From Trebonia sp036276115 (GTDB lineage Bacteria; Actinomycetota; Actinomycetes; Streptosporangiales; Streptosporangiaceae): DNA of 56,737 nucleotides. The number at the start of each line of letters is the position of its first letter. The stretch's first letter is position 1. A program made the position numbers and the translations under genes. The stretch lies in NCBI GenBank assembly GCA_036276115.1, contig DATBEM010000099.1, forward strand, positions 1-56,737, written 5' to 3'. This document shows, piece by piece, positions 40,444-48,872 of this stretch. Below the pieces are notes generated by a model. The model was not told where the DNA came from and ran no database searches. It saw only the letters and a program-made list of their open reading frames with translations.

Positions 40444-40482
40444 GCGGTGCTGTCCCGTCCGGGGCAGCACCGCTACTGTTCT
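40444..40482 (+). terminator. intrinsic terminator after tsf
   Basis: GCGGTGCTGTCCC (40444-40456) pairs with GGGGCAGCACCGC (40461-40473) around GTCC (13-bp stem, one G-T pair), followed by TACTGTTCT. The adjoining palindrome GTTCTAAAGAAC (40478-40489) may be part of the terminator or an operator for frr. It closes the rpsB-tsf unit 13 bases after the stop. Confidence 0.8.
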
Positions 40483-40557
40483 AAAGAACCTCCGATATTG
40501 TGAGGTTGGCCGTCCGGGGCGAGTCACTCCGGCCTCCGCGTGCGCACAGGAGTCCAC

Positions 40558-41115
40558 ATGATCGATGACACCCTCCTCGATGCCGAGGAAAAGATGGAGA
40601 AGGCGGTCTCGGTCGCCAAGGAGGACTTCAGCAATATCCGGACGGGCCGGATCACCCCGAGCATGTTCAACAAGGTCGTGGTCGAGTACTACGGCGCGAT
40701 GACCCCGGTCAACCAGCTCGCGTCCTTCCACGTGCCCGAGCCGCGCATGGTCATCGTGCAGCCCTTCGATAAGGGCTCCCTCAGCGCGATCGAGAAGGCC
40801 ATCCGCAACAGCGACCTTGGCGTGAACCCGTCCAACGACGGCGCGATCATCCGGGTGATCTTTCCCGAGCTGACCGAGGAGCGCCGCCGCGAGTACATCA
40901 AGACCGCCCGCGCCAAGGCCGAGGACAGCCGGATCTCCATCCGCAACGTCCGCCGCCACGCCAAGGACGCGCTCGACAAGCTGGGGAAGAACAGCGAGGC
41001 GGGCGAGGACGAGGTGCGCCGGGCCGAGACCGAGCTGCAGAACCTGACCAACAGCTACGTTGGCCAGGTCGATGAGCTGCTGAAGAACAAGGAAGCCGAG
41101 CTGCTCGAGGTGTGA
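40558..41115 (+). CDS. frr: ribosome recycling factor
   Basis: A 185-residue factor that splits post-termination ribosomes with EF-G. ATG at 40558 follows AGGAG; an earlier in-frame GTG at 40540 overlaps that site and is unlikely. Motifs: FSNIRTGRITPSMFNKVVVEYYG, IRNSDLGVNPSNDGAIIR and ISIRNVRRHAKDALDKL. It overlaps cdsA by four bases (GTGA). It must be expressed from a promoter in the short region after the tsf terminator because pyrH is not between them. Confidence 0.96.
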   Translation: MIDDTLLDAEEKMEKAVSVAKEDFSNIRTGRITPSMFNKVVVEYYGAMTPVNQLASFHVPEPRMVIVQPFDKGSLSAIEKAIRNSDLGVNPSNDGAIIRVIFPELTEERRREYIKTARAKAEDSRISIRNVRRHAKDALDKLGKNSEAGEDEVRRAETELQNLTNSYVGQVDELLKNKEAELLEV

Positions 41116-42005
41116 GCGGTGTGAGAACCACGAGCACCGAGCCCGGGCAGCCTGAGCAGCCTGAGCAATCCCCAGCCGGCCAGCCCGCGGGCATCCGGGC
41201 CGGCCGGAACCTGCCCGCCGCGATCGCCGTCGGCGTGATCATGGGCGGCGGCGCGCTCGTCCCGCTGCTGACGGTCAAGGCCACCTTCCTCATCTACATG
41301 GGCATTGCCCTGGCGATCGGCCTGCACGAGCTGACCGGGGCGCTGCGCTCGCGCGAGATCCGCATTCCGGCGATCCCCGTCCTGGCGGGCGGGGCGGCCA
41401 TGGTGACGAGCGCCTACTGGGCGGCCGGCGGGGCGGTCGCCGCCGCGTTCGCGCTCACGCTCATCGCCATCCTCGCCTGGCGGCTGCCGGGCGGCGCCGA
41501 CGGCTACGTGAAGGACGTCACCGGCGCCATCTTCGCCGCCTCCTACCTGGCCCTGCCCGGCGCGACGGTCGCGGCCATGCTCGCCCCGGCCGACGGCGGC
41601 AGGCGGGTCCTCACGTTCGTCATCCTCACGGTGTGCAGCGACATCGGCGGCTACTTCGCGGGCATCACCCTCGGCCGGGGCGGCGCGCACAAGATGGCCC
41701 CCACCATCAGCCCCAAGAAGACCTGGGAAGGCCTCGCGGGCTCGGCCCTGGCGGTGGTCGCGGCCGGCGTCATCTGCTTCATGGCCCTGCTGCACGGGCA
41801 CTGGTGGCAGGGTGCCATCACCGGCATCGCCGCCGTGGCCGCCGCCGTCCTTGGCGACCTGGCCGAGTCCATGATCAAGCGCGACCTCGGCATCAAGGAC
41901 ATGGGATCCCTGCTCCCCGGCCACGGGGGCATCCTGGACCGCCTTGACTCGCTGCTGATCTGCGCCCCGGTGGTCTGGCTCCTACTGGAGGCGTTCTTGC
42001 GCTAA
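41112..42005 (+). CDS. cdsA: phosphatidate cytidylyltransferase
   Basis: Membrane enzyme making CDP-diacylglycerol, the precursor of phospholipids, from CTP and phosphatidic acid. The 297-residue protein has eight or so hydrophobic spans after a Gln/Glu/Pro-rich N-terminus, and the full C-terminal signature SMIKRDLGIKDMGSLLPGHG followed by GILDRLDS. GTG start overlapping the frr stop (translational coupling). Confidence 0.95.
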   Translation: MSGVRTTSTEPGQPEQPEQSPAGQPAGIRAGRNLPAAIAVGVIMGGGALVPLLTVKATFLIYMGIALAIGLHELTGALRSREIRIPAIPVLAGGAAMVTSAYWAAGGAVAAAFALTLIAILAWRLPGGADGYVKDVTGAIFAASYLALPGATVAAMLAPADGGRRVLTFVILTVCSDIGGYFAGITLGRGGAHKMAPTISPKKTWEGLAGSALAVVAAGVICFMALLHGHWWQGAITGIAAVAAAVLGDLAESMIKRDLGIKDMGSLLPGHGGILDRLDSLLICAPVVWLLLEAFLR

Positions 42006-42114
42006 CGCGGCGTAGGCCAGCGCCGGCCGGTCTCACGCAAGTGCGCTCGGGGTTGTTTAAAAAGGCGATTACGAGGCAGTTTGTCCCATCAGGCAATGGT
42101 CCTGGAGGGAAGAT

Positions 42115-42294
42115 ATGTCAAGGTATTGGCTACGCCGCCTCGTCATTTTGATATACGTCATCATTGGCATCGTGATCGCCTGGGATCGCCACTACATCGG
42201 CCTTAGCTGGCTGCGCGCCGTGGCGAGCGCGCTGTTGGCCGTGTTCCTCTGGTGGCTCGTCCTGCTCGGGGTGAACCTGCACATCACGGCCTGA
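42115..42294 (+). CDS. small two-span membrane protein (59 residues)
   Basis: ATG at 42115 is placed after GGAGGGAAGAT, an excellent ribosome binding site. The product has two hydrophobic segments, about residues 9-23 (LVILIYVIIGIVIAW) and 36-54 (VASALLAVFLWWLVLLGVN), joined by a short loop WDRHYIGLSWLR, so both ends are probably on the same side of the membrane. Similar short proteins occur in actinomycetes, but I know of no function. It lies between cdsA and a convergent SUFU-domain gene (19 bases apart). Confidence 0.75.
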   Translation: MSRYWLRRLVILIYVIIGIVIAWDRHYIGLSWLRAVASALLAVFLWWLVLLGVNLHITA

Positions 42295-42312
42295 GCCGGG
42301 CGCCTGGCTGGG

Positions 42313-43440
42313 TCACTGGGCACCGGGTCGATGCGCGGGGCCAGTGACCCAGCTGCGGCCGTCCACCGCCAGCCTTCGCACCAGGCTGGAGGAGCCGCGC
42401 TCGCGCGCTAGCTGCCGGTCCCGTTCGGTAATTGGGATAATCCAAAGCCAGCGCACCGGATCGTCATCGACCGTAAACCCGGAAAGGTCAGGCGCCTGCG
42501 GCCCGGGAAGGCCGGAAGGATCGTCAAGGAGAAGCACGCCCTCGTACCCGCCGCCCAGCGGGAATGACGCTGGCTGGTCGAACCAGCGGACGTTGTGGCC
42601 CGGGCCGAACCAGGTGACCGCCCGCCACGGGTACACCGCCAGCCACAGGAACGCCAGGGCCGCGCTGCCCGCGGGCAGGGTCGTGGCCAGCGCCAGCTCC
42701 ACCCGGCAGTAGCCGGTGGGGTCATCGATGACCTGCTCGACGACGGGCATCCGCTGGGCGGACATCCCCACCGTGGACAAGACCGTGTACGGGCGCCCCG
42801 GGCCGGCCGGCCGCTCGGACAGGCCGACCGAGGGCTGCTTGCCCTGCGCGACGTCCCAGTAGTGCGCGCCCGGCCCTAGCCGCCGGGTCAGGTGGCTGAG
42901 CGCGGCGGCCTGGAACTGGCCCCAGCTGGCCGGTGACTGGCGCCACTGCCAGTAGTCCTTCGCCCGCTCGACGCGCGGGGCGAGCCCGTCCAGGGCGTCG
43001 TCCAGCGCCCACCCGAACGGCGTCTGGCCGATGATGTCGCGGCAGTAGCCGGGCATGCCGCGGCTCATGTCCGACCAGCCGGGGATGACGGCCAGCAGCG
43101 TCCCGCGCTCCAGGATCGCCACCCCGTCACCTTCCTCGAACCACAGCGCCTGCAGCGCGGCGGCATCCAGCGGGGGGCGCCCGCGCGGGTGCTTGGTCCG
43201 GGCGGCGGGCATCAGCGGCGCCTGCCCGGAGGCCAGCGTCCGGGTGTCCGTCGTCCGGGGCGCCCGCACGTGGTTGGCGAGCCAGGTGGCGGCTACGACC
43301 GATGCCTCGTCGCGCAGGTAGGCGGCCGTCGTGAGGCCGTCGAACTCCACCGTTAGCCGGCGGCTCCCGTACGGGCTGACGCTGTCGAGCAGCGTGGCCG
43401 GCGGCTGGGAGGTCTCCGGCCCGGACCGCAAAGTTGCCAT
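42313..43440 (-). CDS. suppressor of fused (SUFU) domain protein
   Basis: A 375-residue cytoplasmic protein. The C-terminal half matches the SUFU fold: GYCRVELALATTLP, FLWLAVYPWRAVTWFGPGH, YEGVLLLDDP and the closing IIPITERDRQLARERGSSSL. The N-terminal half resembles no domain I recognise. Bacterial SUFU proteins are often associated with immunity to contact-dependent or polymorphic toxins, but no toxin gene is adjacent. ATG at 43440 is taken; a TTG at 43476 would add 12 residues. Stands alone on the minus strand, divergent from rlmN. Confidence 0.72.
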   Translation of the reverse strand: MATLRSGPETSQPPATLLDSVSPYGSRRLTVEFDGLTTAAYLRDEASVVAATWLANHVRAPRTTDTRTLASGQAPLMPAARTKHPRGRPPLDAAALQALWFEEGDGVAILERGTLLAVIPGWSDMSRGMPGYCRDIIGQTPFGWALDDALDGLAPRVERAKDYWQWRQSPASWGQFQAAALSHLTRRLGPGAHYWDVAQGKQPSVGLSERPAGPGRPYTVLSTVGMSAQRMPVVEQVIDDPTGYCRVELALATTLPAGSAALAFLWLAVYPWRAVTWFGPGHNVRWFDQPASFPLGGGYEGVLLLDDPSGLPGPQAPDLSGFTVDDDPVRWLWIIPITERDRQLARERGSSSLVRRLAVDGRSWVTGPAHRPGAQ

Positions 43441-43534
43441 ATCCTTAATATCGGCTGTACTGCCACCTCCGATCAAGCCTTCACGCGCGGGTAATATCGG
43501 TTAGTCACCCAGAGATCACTGAACGGATTCACTC

Positions 43535-44641
43535 GTGCCTCGTCCACCACGCCACCTCGCTGACCTCGGGCTGGCGGAACGCCGGCAGGCTGTCGCCGAA
43601 CTCGGCGAGCGGCCCTTCCGGGCCGACCAGCTATCCCGCCACTACTTCGGCCGCTACACCGACCAGGCCGCGGACATGACCGACCTCCCGGCCGCGCTGC
43701 GCGAGGAACTGGCGGCCGAGCTCCTGCCGCGGCTGCTGGCCGAGGAGCGGACGCTGAGCGCGGACCGGGGCGCCACCCGCAAGACGGTGTGGCGCGCCCT
43801 GGACGGGGCGATGATCGAGTCGGTGCTGATGAAGTACCCCGACCGGGTCACGGTCTGCGTGTCCTCCCAGGCCGGGTGCGGGATGGCCTGCCCGTTCTGC
43901 GCGACCGGCCAGGCCGGGCTGACCCGCAACCTGTCGGCCGCCGAGATCGTCTCCCAGGTCGTGGCGGGGGAGCGGCTGCTGGCCCCCGAGGGCGGCCGGG
44001 TGTCCAACGTCGTGTTCATGGGCATGGGGGAGCCGCTCGCGAACTACAAGAACGTCATCGCCGCGGTCCGGCGGCTGACCGACCCGGTCCCCGGGGGCCT
44101 GGGCATCTCCCAGCGGTCGGTGACCGTGTCGACTGTCGGCCTCGTCCCCGCGATCGGCAAGCTGGCGGCCGAGGGCCTGGCGGTGACCCTCGCCGTCTCG
44201 CTGCACGCGCCCGACGACGACGCCCGCGACGAGCTCGTGCCGGTGAACCGCCGGTGGAAGGTCGCCGAGGTCCTCGACGCCGCCTGGGCGTACGCGGCGG
44301 TCACCGGCCGGCGCATATCGATCGAGTACGCGCTGATCAAGGACGTGAACGACCAGGCCTGGCGGGCCGACCTGCTCGGCTCCCTGCTCGCCGGGCACCT
44401 GGTCCACGTCAACCTCATCCCGCTCAACCCGACGCCGGGGTCGCGCTGGACGGCGTCGCTGCCGGGCGTGCAGGAGGAGTTCGTCGCCCGCATCGCCGAC
44501 CACGGCGTCCCGGTGACGGTCCGCGACACCCGCGGCCGCGAGATCGACGGCGCCTGCGGCCAGCTCGCCGCGAGCGTCGCCCCCTCCGATGGTCCCGGCC
44601 GCCGCGTCGGCGCGGCCCGCCGCGCACTGCCTCTCGTGTGA
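43535..44641 (+). CDS. rlmN: dual-specificity 23S rRNA/tRNA (adenine-C2)-methyltransferase RlmN
   Basis: Radical SAM enzyme that methylates A2503 of 23S rRNA and A37 of some tRNAs. The 368-residue protein has the iron-sulfur motif C115-x3-C119-x2-C122 (GCGMACPFCATG), FMGMGEPLANY, VSLHAPDD and the C-terminal catalytic Cys in IDGACGQLA. GTG start. The last 17 bases, encoding the C-terminal Leu-Pro-Leu-Val and the stop, are unit 1 of a downstream 17-bp tandem array, so the C-terminus and stop may have been supplied by the repeat. Confidence 0.94.
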   Translation: MPRPPRHLADLGLAERRQAVAELGERPFRADQLSRHYFGRYTDQAADMTDLPAALREELAAELLPRLLAEERTLSADRGATRKTVWRALDGAMIESVLMKYPDRVTVCVSSQAGCGMACPFCATGQAGLTRNLSAAEIVSQVVAGERLLAPEGGRVSNVVFMGMGEPLANYKNVIAAVRRLTDPVPGGLGISQRSVTVSTVGLVPAIGKLAAEGLAVTLAVSLHAPDDDARDELVPVNRRWKVAEVLDAAWAYAAVTGRRISIEYALIKDVNDQAWRADLLGSLLAGHLVHVNLIPLNPTPGSRWTASLPGVQEEFVARIADHGVPVTVRDTRGREIDGACGQLAASVAPSDGPGRRVGAARRALPLV

Positions 44642-44810
44642 CGCTGCCTCTCGTGTGACGCTGTCCCTCGACTGGCACTGCCTCTCGTGTGACGCTGCCT
44701 CTCGACTAGCGCTGCCTCTCGACTGGCACTGCCTCTCGTGAAGCACTGACCCACGTGTAGCACTGCCCCTCTCGTAGCACTGACCCCATGTGACACTGGC
44801 CCTTGGTGCA
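44625..44810. repeat. 17-bp tandem repeat array across the rlmN stop
   Basis: Eleven head-to-tail units starting at 44625, 44642, 44659, 44676, 44693, 44710, 44727, 44744, 44761, 44778 and 44794; the first nine are exactly 17 bases and the tenth 16. Consensus CACTGCCTCTCGTGTGA with CGCTG variants at the start and GACTGG/GACTAG at the end. Identity is highest in the first seven and decays downstream. No spacers, so not CRISPR. It fills the rlmN-acyltransferase gap. Confidence 0.92.
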
Positions 44811-44851
44811 ATATCGCCCCGCGCATACCGGGGCGAGCGCGGCACAATGCC

Positions 44852-45529
44852 GTGGTGACGTTCAAGCAGGTGCGAAGGCGGATGGCGGCGGCCCGGCGCG
44901 CGCTCGTATGGCGGGCGGCGCACTGGGGGTGGCGCGAGTTCCAGCGGGCCGGGAGGATGACCGAGGGCACGCCCGGCGCCCGGGCGTTCCGGTCCTTCGG
45001 CCCGGGGTCGGTCATGGCGTTCCCGGCTGGGTCGGTCTTCGGCGAGGGGTCGATCACCGTCGGGGACGGCACGCTGATCGGGGCTTTCGTCAGCATGTCG
45101 GCCGGCCTCGTGCCGGGGCAGGACCTCGGCCCGGACCCGGTCCTGCGCATTGGCGACCGCTGCGTGATCGGCCGCGGCAGCCACATCGTCGCCCACGCGG
45201 ACGTGCGGATCGGCGATGACGTCTGGACCGGGCCGTACGTCTACGTCACCGACCAGAACCATGGCTACCTGGATCCCGACACCCCCATCGGCCGCCAGCT
45301 GCCAGTCAACAACCCGGTCGAGATCGGCGCGGGCACCTGGCTCGGCGCCGGGGCGATCGTGCTGCCTGGCGCCCGGATCGGCCGCCATGTCGTGGTCGCG
45401 GCCGGCTCGGTGGTGCGCGGTGCGGTGCCGGACTACACCATGGTCGCGGGGGTGCCCGCGCGGATCGTCCGGTCACGGACCGGCACGGGATGGGCACGCC
45501 CGGGCGATCTGGACAAGGCACCTGTATAG
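44852..45529 (+). CDS. left-handed beta-helix acyltransferase (WbbJ/LacA type)
   Basis: A 225-residue hexapeptide-repeat protein, likely an O-acetyltransferase. Residues ~60-215 show the repeated [LIV]G.G pattern: VFGEGSITVGDGTLIGA, IGDRCVIGRGSHIVAHADVRIGDDVW, YVTDQNHGY with the catalytic-type His, IGAGTWLGAGAIVLPGARIG and the closing AGVPARIV. The N-terminal 50 residues are basic and helical. GTG at 44852 or 44855. It starts 42 bases after the 17-bp array. The sugar or other acceptor is unknown. Confidence 0.85.
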   Translation: MVTFKQVRRRMAAARRALVWRAAHWGWREFQRAGRMTEGTPGARAFRSFGPGSVMAFPAGSVFGEGSITVGDGTLIGAFVSMSAGLVPGQDLGPDPVLRIGDRCVIGRGSHIVAHADVRIGDDVWTGPYVYVTDQNHGYLDPDTPIGRQLPVNNPVEIGAGTWLGAGAIVLPGARIGRHVVVAAGSVVRGAVPDYTMVAGVPARIVRSRTGTGWARPGDLDKAPV

Positions 45530-45624
45530 ACCGGTTTCGCTATCCGGGTAGCACGGGCGGCCGGTGATGTGGTAGCTATTAGTAGCCAGGTGGCGCTCGC
45601 TGGTGATGACAATGGGGAGGCGAA

Positions 45625-46311
45625 GTGGCTACGTTGCCCCGCGGCGGTGCCAGCTCACGGCGACGCTGGCTACGGCTCGCCGCGTTCGTCGCCCTCGCCG
45701 GCGTCACCATCGCCACCACCTCGCTGGCCCTGGGCCTGCACCGGCAGCACGCCCGCGCGGCCAGCGCCAGCGGCGTCGTGTCCGGGATCACCGCTGCCGT
45801 CAGCTCCCGCGCCGTCGTCGCCGCGCTCAGCGGCGCCCCCGCGGCCGGGCTGGCCGGCGCCTCGACCGACGCGAGCAGCAGCTCTCCCCAGGCCGGAGCA
45901 GGCACCCACGTGACCGCCACCGCCAGCCAGCCGCTGGCGCTCACCGCCCGCGACCGCACGGCGTGCCCGGCGTCGGCGACCGCCTGCGTGGACCTGGCCG
46001 AGAAGATCACCTGGCTGCAGTCCAGGGGCCAGGTCCGCTACGGGCCGGTCCGCATGGAGCCGGGGACGCCCGGAACCTCGGACGCCACCCCCGCCGGCAC
46101 GTTCAGCGTCGCCTGGAAGGCCGGCCCGGCGTACATCAGCACCAGCTACCACGAGCCGATCCCGTGGGCGGTGTTCTTCGCCCCGGGCGGGGTTGCCTTC
46201 CACGCCGGCAGCCTCGCCAGCTCCTCGCACGGCTGCGTGCACCTCACGCTGACGGACGCGCGCTACTACAACGCGCACCTGCCCGTCGGCGCCAGGGTCG
46301 TCGTCTTCTAG
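45625..46311 (+). CDS. secreted L,D-transpeptidase (YkuD family)
   Basis: A 228-residue exported enzyme expected to form 3-3 cross-links in peptidoglycan. A basic start and one hydrophobic segment (18-37) act as signal peptide or anchor; a ~70-residue Ala/Ser linker follows. The YkuD motif is HAGSLASSSHGCVHL with H193, H202 and catalytic Cys204. GTG after GGGGAGG, 95 bases downstream of the acyltransferase and possibly co-transcribed; both could act on the cell envelope. Confidence 0.88.
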   Translation: MATLPRGGASSRRRWLRLAAFVALAGVTIATTSLALGLHRQHARAASASGVVSGITAAVSSRAVVAALSGAPAAGLAGASTDASSSSPQAGAGTHVTATASQPLALTARDRTACPASATACVDLAEKITWLQSRGQVRYGPVRMEPGTPGTSDATPAGTFSVAWKAGPAYISTSYHEPIPWAVFFAPGGVAFHAGSLASSSHGCVHLTLTDARYYNAHLPVGARVVVF

Positions 46312-46355
46312 CCCCGCCGCCCGCCGCCCGCCGCCCGCCGGCATGCGCCCGGGGG

Positions 46356-47144
46356 CTAGTTCCCCAGGTTCACGTGGACGTTATGGCGCAGGGACGGCAC
46401 CTCGTGCAGCACCGCCGGCGGCACCAGCAGCCACACGCCAAGCGCCAGCGCCCCCACCGTCACCAGTGCGAACAGCGCCACCCAGGCGCCGCCCGGCATC
46501 CGCGTCAGCCGCGCCAGCTGGTCGGCGTCGGAGCTGAGCGGCTGCCGCCGGGCGATCGCCCGGCGCCGCTCCTGCTGCAGCTCGATGACCGGCCGGACCC
46601 CGCCGATGAGCAGGAACCAGACGGTCGCGTAGCTGAACGCCGCCTGCCACACCGAGGACGCGAAGTGGCTGACGGCGAAGATGACGCCCGCGGTGACCAG
46701 CAGCGCCACCACCCCGTAGGCGTTCCTGATGGCCAGGAACGTCGCTACCAGCAGCGCCAGCAGCAGCCAGAGCATCGCGGTGACGTGATGGGTGGCCAGC
46801 AGCCAGGCCGACGCCAGGCCCAGCAGCGACGGCGCCACGTAGCCGGCCGCCGCCGTGGCCACCATGCCCGGCCCGTTCTGGCGGCCCCGGGAGTAGGTCA
46901 CCCCCGACGTGTCGGAATGCAGCCGGATCCCCTCCAGCTTGCGCCCCGTCAGCAGGGACACCACCGCGTGGCCGCCCTCGTGCGCGATCGTGATCGCGTT
47001 GCGCGTGAGGTGCCACGCGGGCCGGTTCGCGATGACCAGCAGTGCCGCCCCCGCGCAGGCCCCGACTTCCCACGCGGGCGGGATGGGCTGAGTCCCCACA
47101 ACCCGATCCCAAATATCCGCGACCACGCCCAAAGCACCCGCCAT
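46356..47144 (-). CDS. M50-like membrane metalloprotease (peptidase M50B type)
   Basis: A 262-residue integral membrane protein with the zinc motif HEGGH (H55, E56, H59) in a hydrophobic segment, followed by LLTGRKLEGIRLHSDTSGVTY and about six further spans. This matches actinobacterial M50 family proteins of the M50B-like type. It begins 14 bases after the stop of the S10 carboxypeptidase gene on the same strand, so the two are one operon. Target unknown; site-2-type proteolysis of a membrane regulator is possible. Confidence 0.82.
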   Translation of the reverse strand: MAGALGVVADIWDRVVGTQPIPPAWEVGACAGAALLVIANRPAWHLTRNAITIAHEGGHAVVSLLTGRKLEGIRLHSDTSGVTYSRGRQNGPGMVATAAAGYVAPSLLGLASAWLLATHHVTAMLWLLLALLVATFLAIRNAYGVVALLVTAGVIFAVSHFASSVWQAAFSYATVWFLLIGGVRPVIELQQERRRAIARRQPLSSDADQLARLTRMPGGAWVALFALVTVGALALGVWLLVPPAVLHEVPSLRHNVHVNLGN

Positions 47145-47158
47145 GCCGACACCCTAGC

Positions 47159-48682
47159 TCAGGGCGCGTCCTCGCGGGTGCTGGCGTAGAAGTCGCGCAG
47201 GTCAGCGGACATCTGGGCGATGGCCTCCCCGTCCACGAACGTCATGTGCCCCGAGTGATACCAGCTGAACTGCACGTTAGGCCGCAAGACCGGGCCCAGG
47301 TGCAGGTGCGAGATATCGAACTCGGCCCCCGCGAACGGGGTCGCCAGGTCGAACACGCCCCCCATGACCAGCACGCTTAGCGCCGGGTTGCGGCGCATGG
47401 CGGCCGCCAGGTCGAGGGAGACGTTCGGGACGGCCAGCGGCTCGCCGATGCCCGGCGCCTTGTGCCGCCAGTCCCAGGCGCCCTCGATCGCCACGTTGTA
47501 CAGCGGCCGGTAGTCCAGCGCCGCCCGGTAGCCGAGGTCGCGGGCCAGGTGATGGTGGAAGCCGGCCAGGTGGGCGGCGCCGACCCCGGCGGTGGCCGCG
47601 TCATCGGTGGCCGGGTCGGCGGCGGCCCCTCCGGAAGAGCCGGGGCCGGCCGAGTACGCCTCAGCGGTGAAGCGGGCGTCGAACCGGCCGATGACCTTGC
47701 CCTCGTCGGCCAGCAGCTCACGGCGGAAGTCCTCCATCTCCACGCGCAGCCGCCGGCGGCGCAGCAGGCCCGCGTCGAGGCCGGTGTAGCCCGCCAGCAG
47801 CTTGGCGACCTCCTTCTCGTCCTCCTCGGCGATCATGTCGCCCTGCTGCAGGGCCTGCGCGTACTGGGTGGCGGCGAACCGCCGGGCGTCGTGCAGGAAC
47901 GCGTCCAGGCCCTGCCCGTCGCCGCGCGCCCGCCCGTGGTAGTAGGCGGCGGCCGCGTAGGACGGCAGCAGGTTCACGTACCCCTGGTCCAGGCCGGGCT
48001 GGGTGGTCGCCCAGTTGAGGATCGACGACAGCAGGATGACGCCGTTGAAGTCCACCCCCTGGTTCTGCAGCTTGTGGACGAGGGCAGCCGCCCGCGCGGT
48101 CCCGTAGGACTCGCCGAACAGGTAGCGCGGGGCCTGCCACGAGCCGGTGAGCGTGAGGTAGCGCGTGATGGCCCGGGCGAAGATGTCGACGTCGGCGTCA
48201 ACGCCCCAGGCCTCGTCGGTCCGGGCGTCCTCGCGCAGCCGCGAGAAGCCGGTGCCGGGCGCGTCGAGGAACACCAGGTCGGTCGATGGCAGCAGGGTGT
48301 AGGGGTTGTCGCCGAACTCGTAAGGGGCCGGCGGCGTGAGCTCGGGCGTCCGGGTGGGGGCGCGCCGGGGGCCGAAGCCGCCGACGTTGAGCCACAGGCT
48401 GGCCGAGCCGGGGCCGCCGTTGAACGCGAACGTGACCGGGCGCGGCCCGCGGCTGCCGCCGTCGGCCGCCACCTCCCCCCAGGCGTTGACCGCTTCCTCG
48501 GCCCGGTAGGCGAGGTAGAACACGTCCGCCAGGACGCTGCCGTCGTCGCGGCGGACCGGCAGCGAGCCGGCGTCGGCCCGGTAGGGCAGGGGTCCGTTGG
48601 GCAGGTCGATGACATGCCGGGAGCTGACAGCGCCTTCCGCGCTGGGGCCCGGGGTGGTTACGTCGTTGTCCACGTAATGCAT
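47159..48682 (-). CDS. serine carboxypeptidase family (S10) protein
   Basis: A 507-residue alpha/beta-hydrolase of peptidase family S10. The chain contains FNGGPGSASLWLNVGGFGPR, nucleophile Ser192 (FGESYGTARAAAL), Asp445 (GGVFDLATPF) and His479 (YHSGHMTF), so the catalytic triad is complete. No signal peptide is seen with the ATG at 48682; upstream in-frame sequence has no convincing start. S10 enzymes remove C-terminal residues at acid pH; bacterial members are poorly studied and here may be cytoplasmic. Operon with the downstream M50-like gene. Confidence 0.87.
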   Translation of the reverse strand: MHYVDNDVTTPGPSAEGAVSSRHVIDLPNGPLPYRADAGSLPVRRDDGSVLADVFYLAYRAEEAVNAWGEVAADGGSRGPRPVTFAFNGGPGSASLWLNVGGFGPRRAPTRTPELTPPAPYEFGDNPYTLLPSTDLVFLDAPGTGFSRLREDARTDEAWGVDADVDIFARAITRYLTLTGSWQAPRYLFGESYGTARAAALVHKLQNQGVDFNGVILLSSILNWATTQPGLDQGYVNLLPSYAAAAYYHGRARGDGQGLDAFLHDARRFAATQYAQALQQGDMIAEEDEKEVAKLLAGYTGLDAGLLRRRRLRVEMEDFRRELLADEGKVIGRFDARFTAEAYSAGPGSSGGAAADPATDDAATAGVGAAHLAGFHHHLARDLGYRAALDYRPLYNVAIEGAWDWRHKAPGIGEPLAVPNVSLDLAAAMRRNPALSVLVMGGVFDLATPFAGAEFDISHLHLGPVLRPNVQFSWYHSGHMTFVDGEAIAQMSADLRDFYASTREDAP

Positions 48683-48872
48683 CTTCCCGAACGCCCCCTT
48701 GCCTCGCCTCCCACATGCCTCTTCCTCCGCACATGTGCGTTTATCGTGGTCGCGCGGTGACTGTGCCGAAGAGAAGCTAATTGGCAGGATGATTGGCGAC
48801 TTCGCCCGGGTTGCGATCCGGCGCGGCCCGGCTCCAGCGGCGCACCAGGTCTCGCGTAACGCGTGAGGTACC

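Noticed and set aside
44625..44810. Possible CRISPR array
   Set aside because: Units are contiguous 17-mers with no unique spacers, and no cas genes are present.
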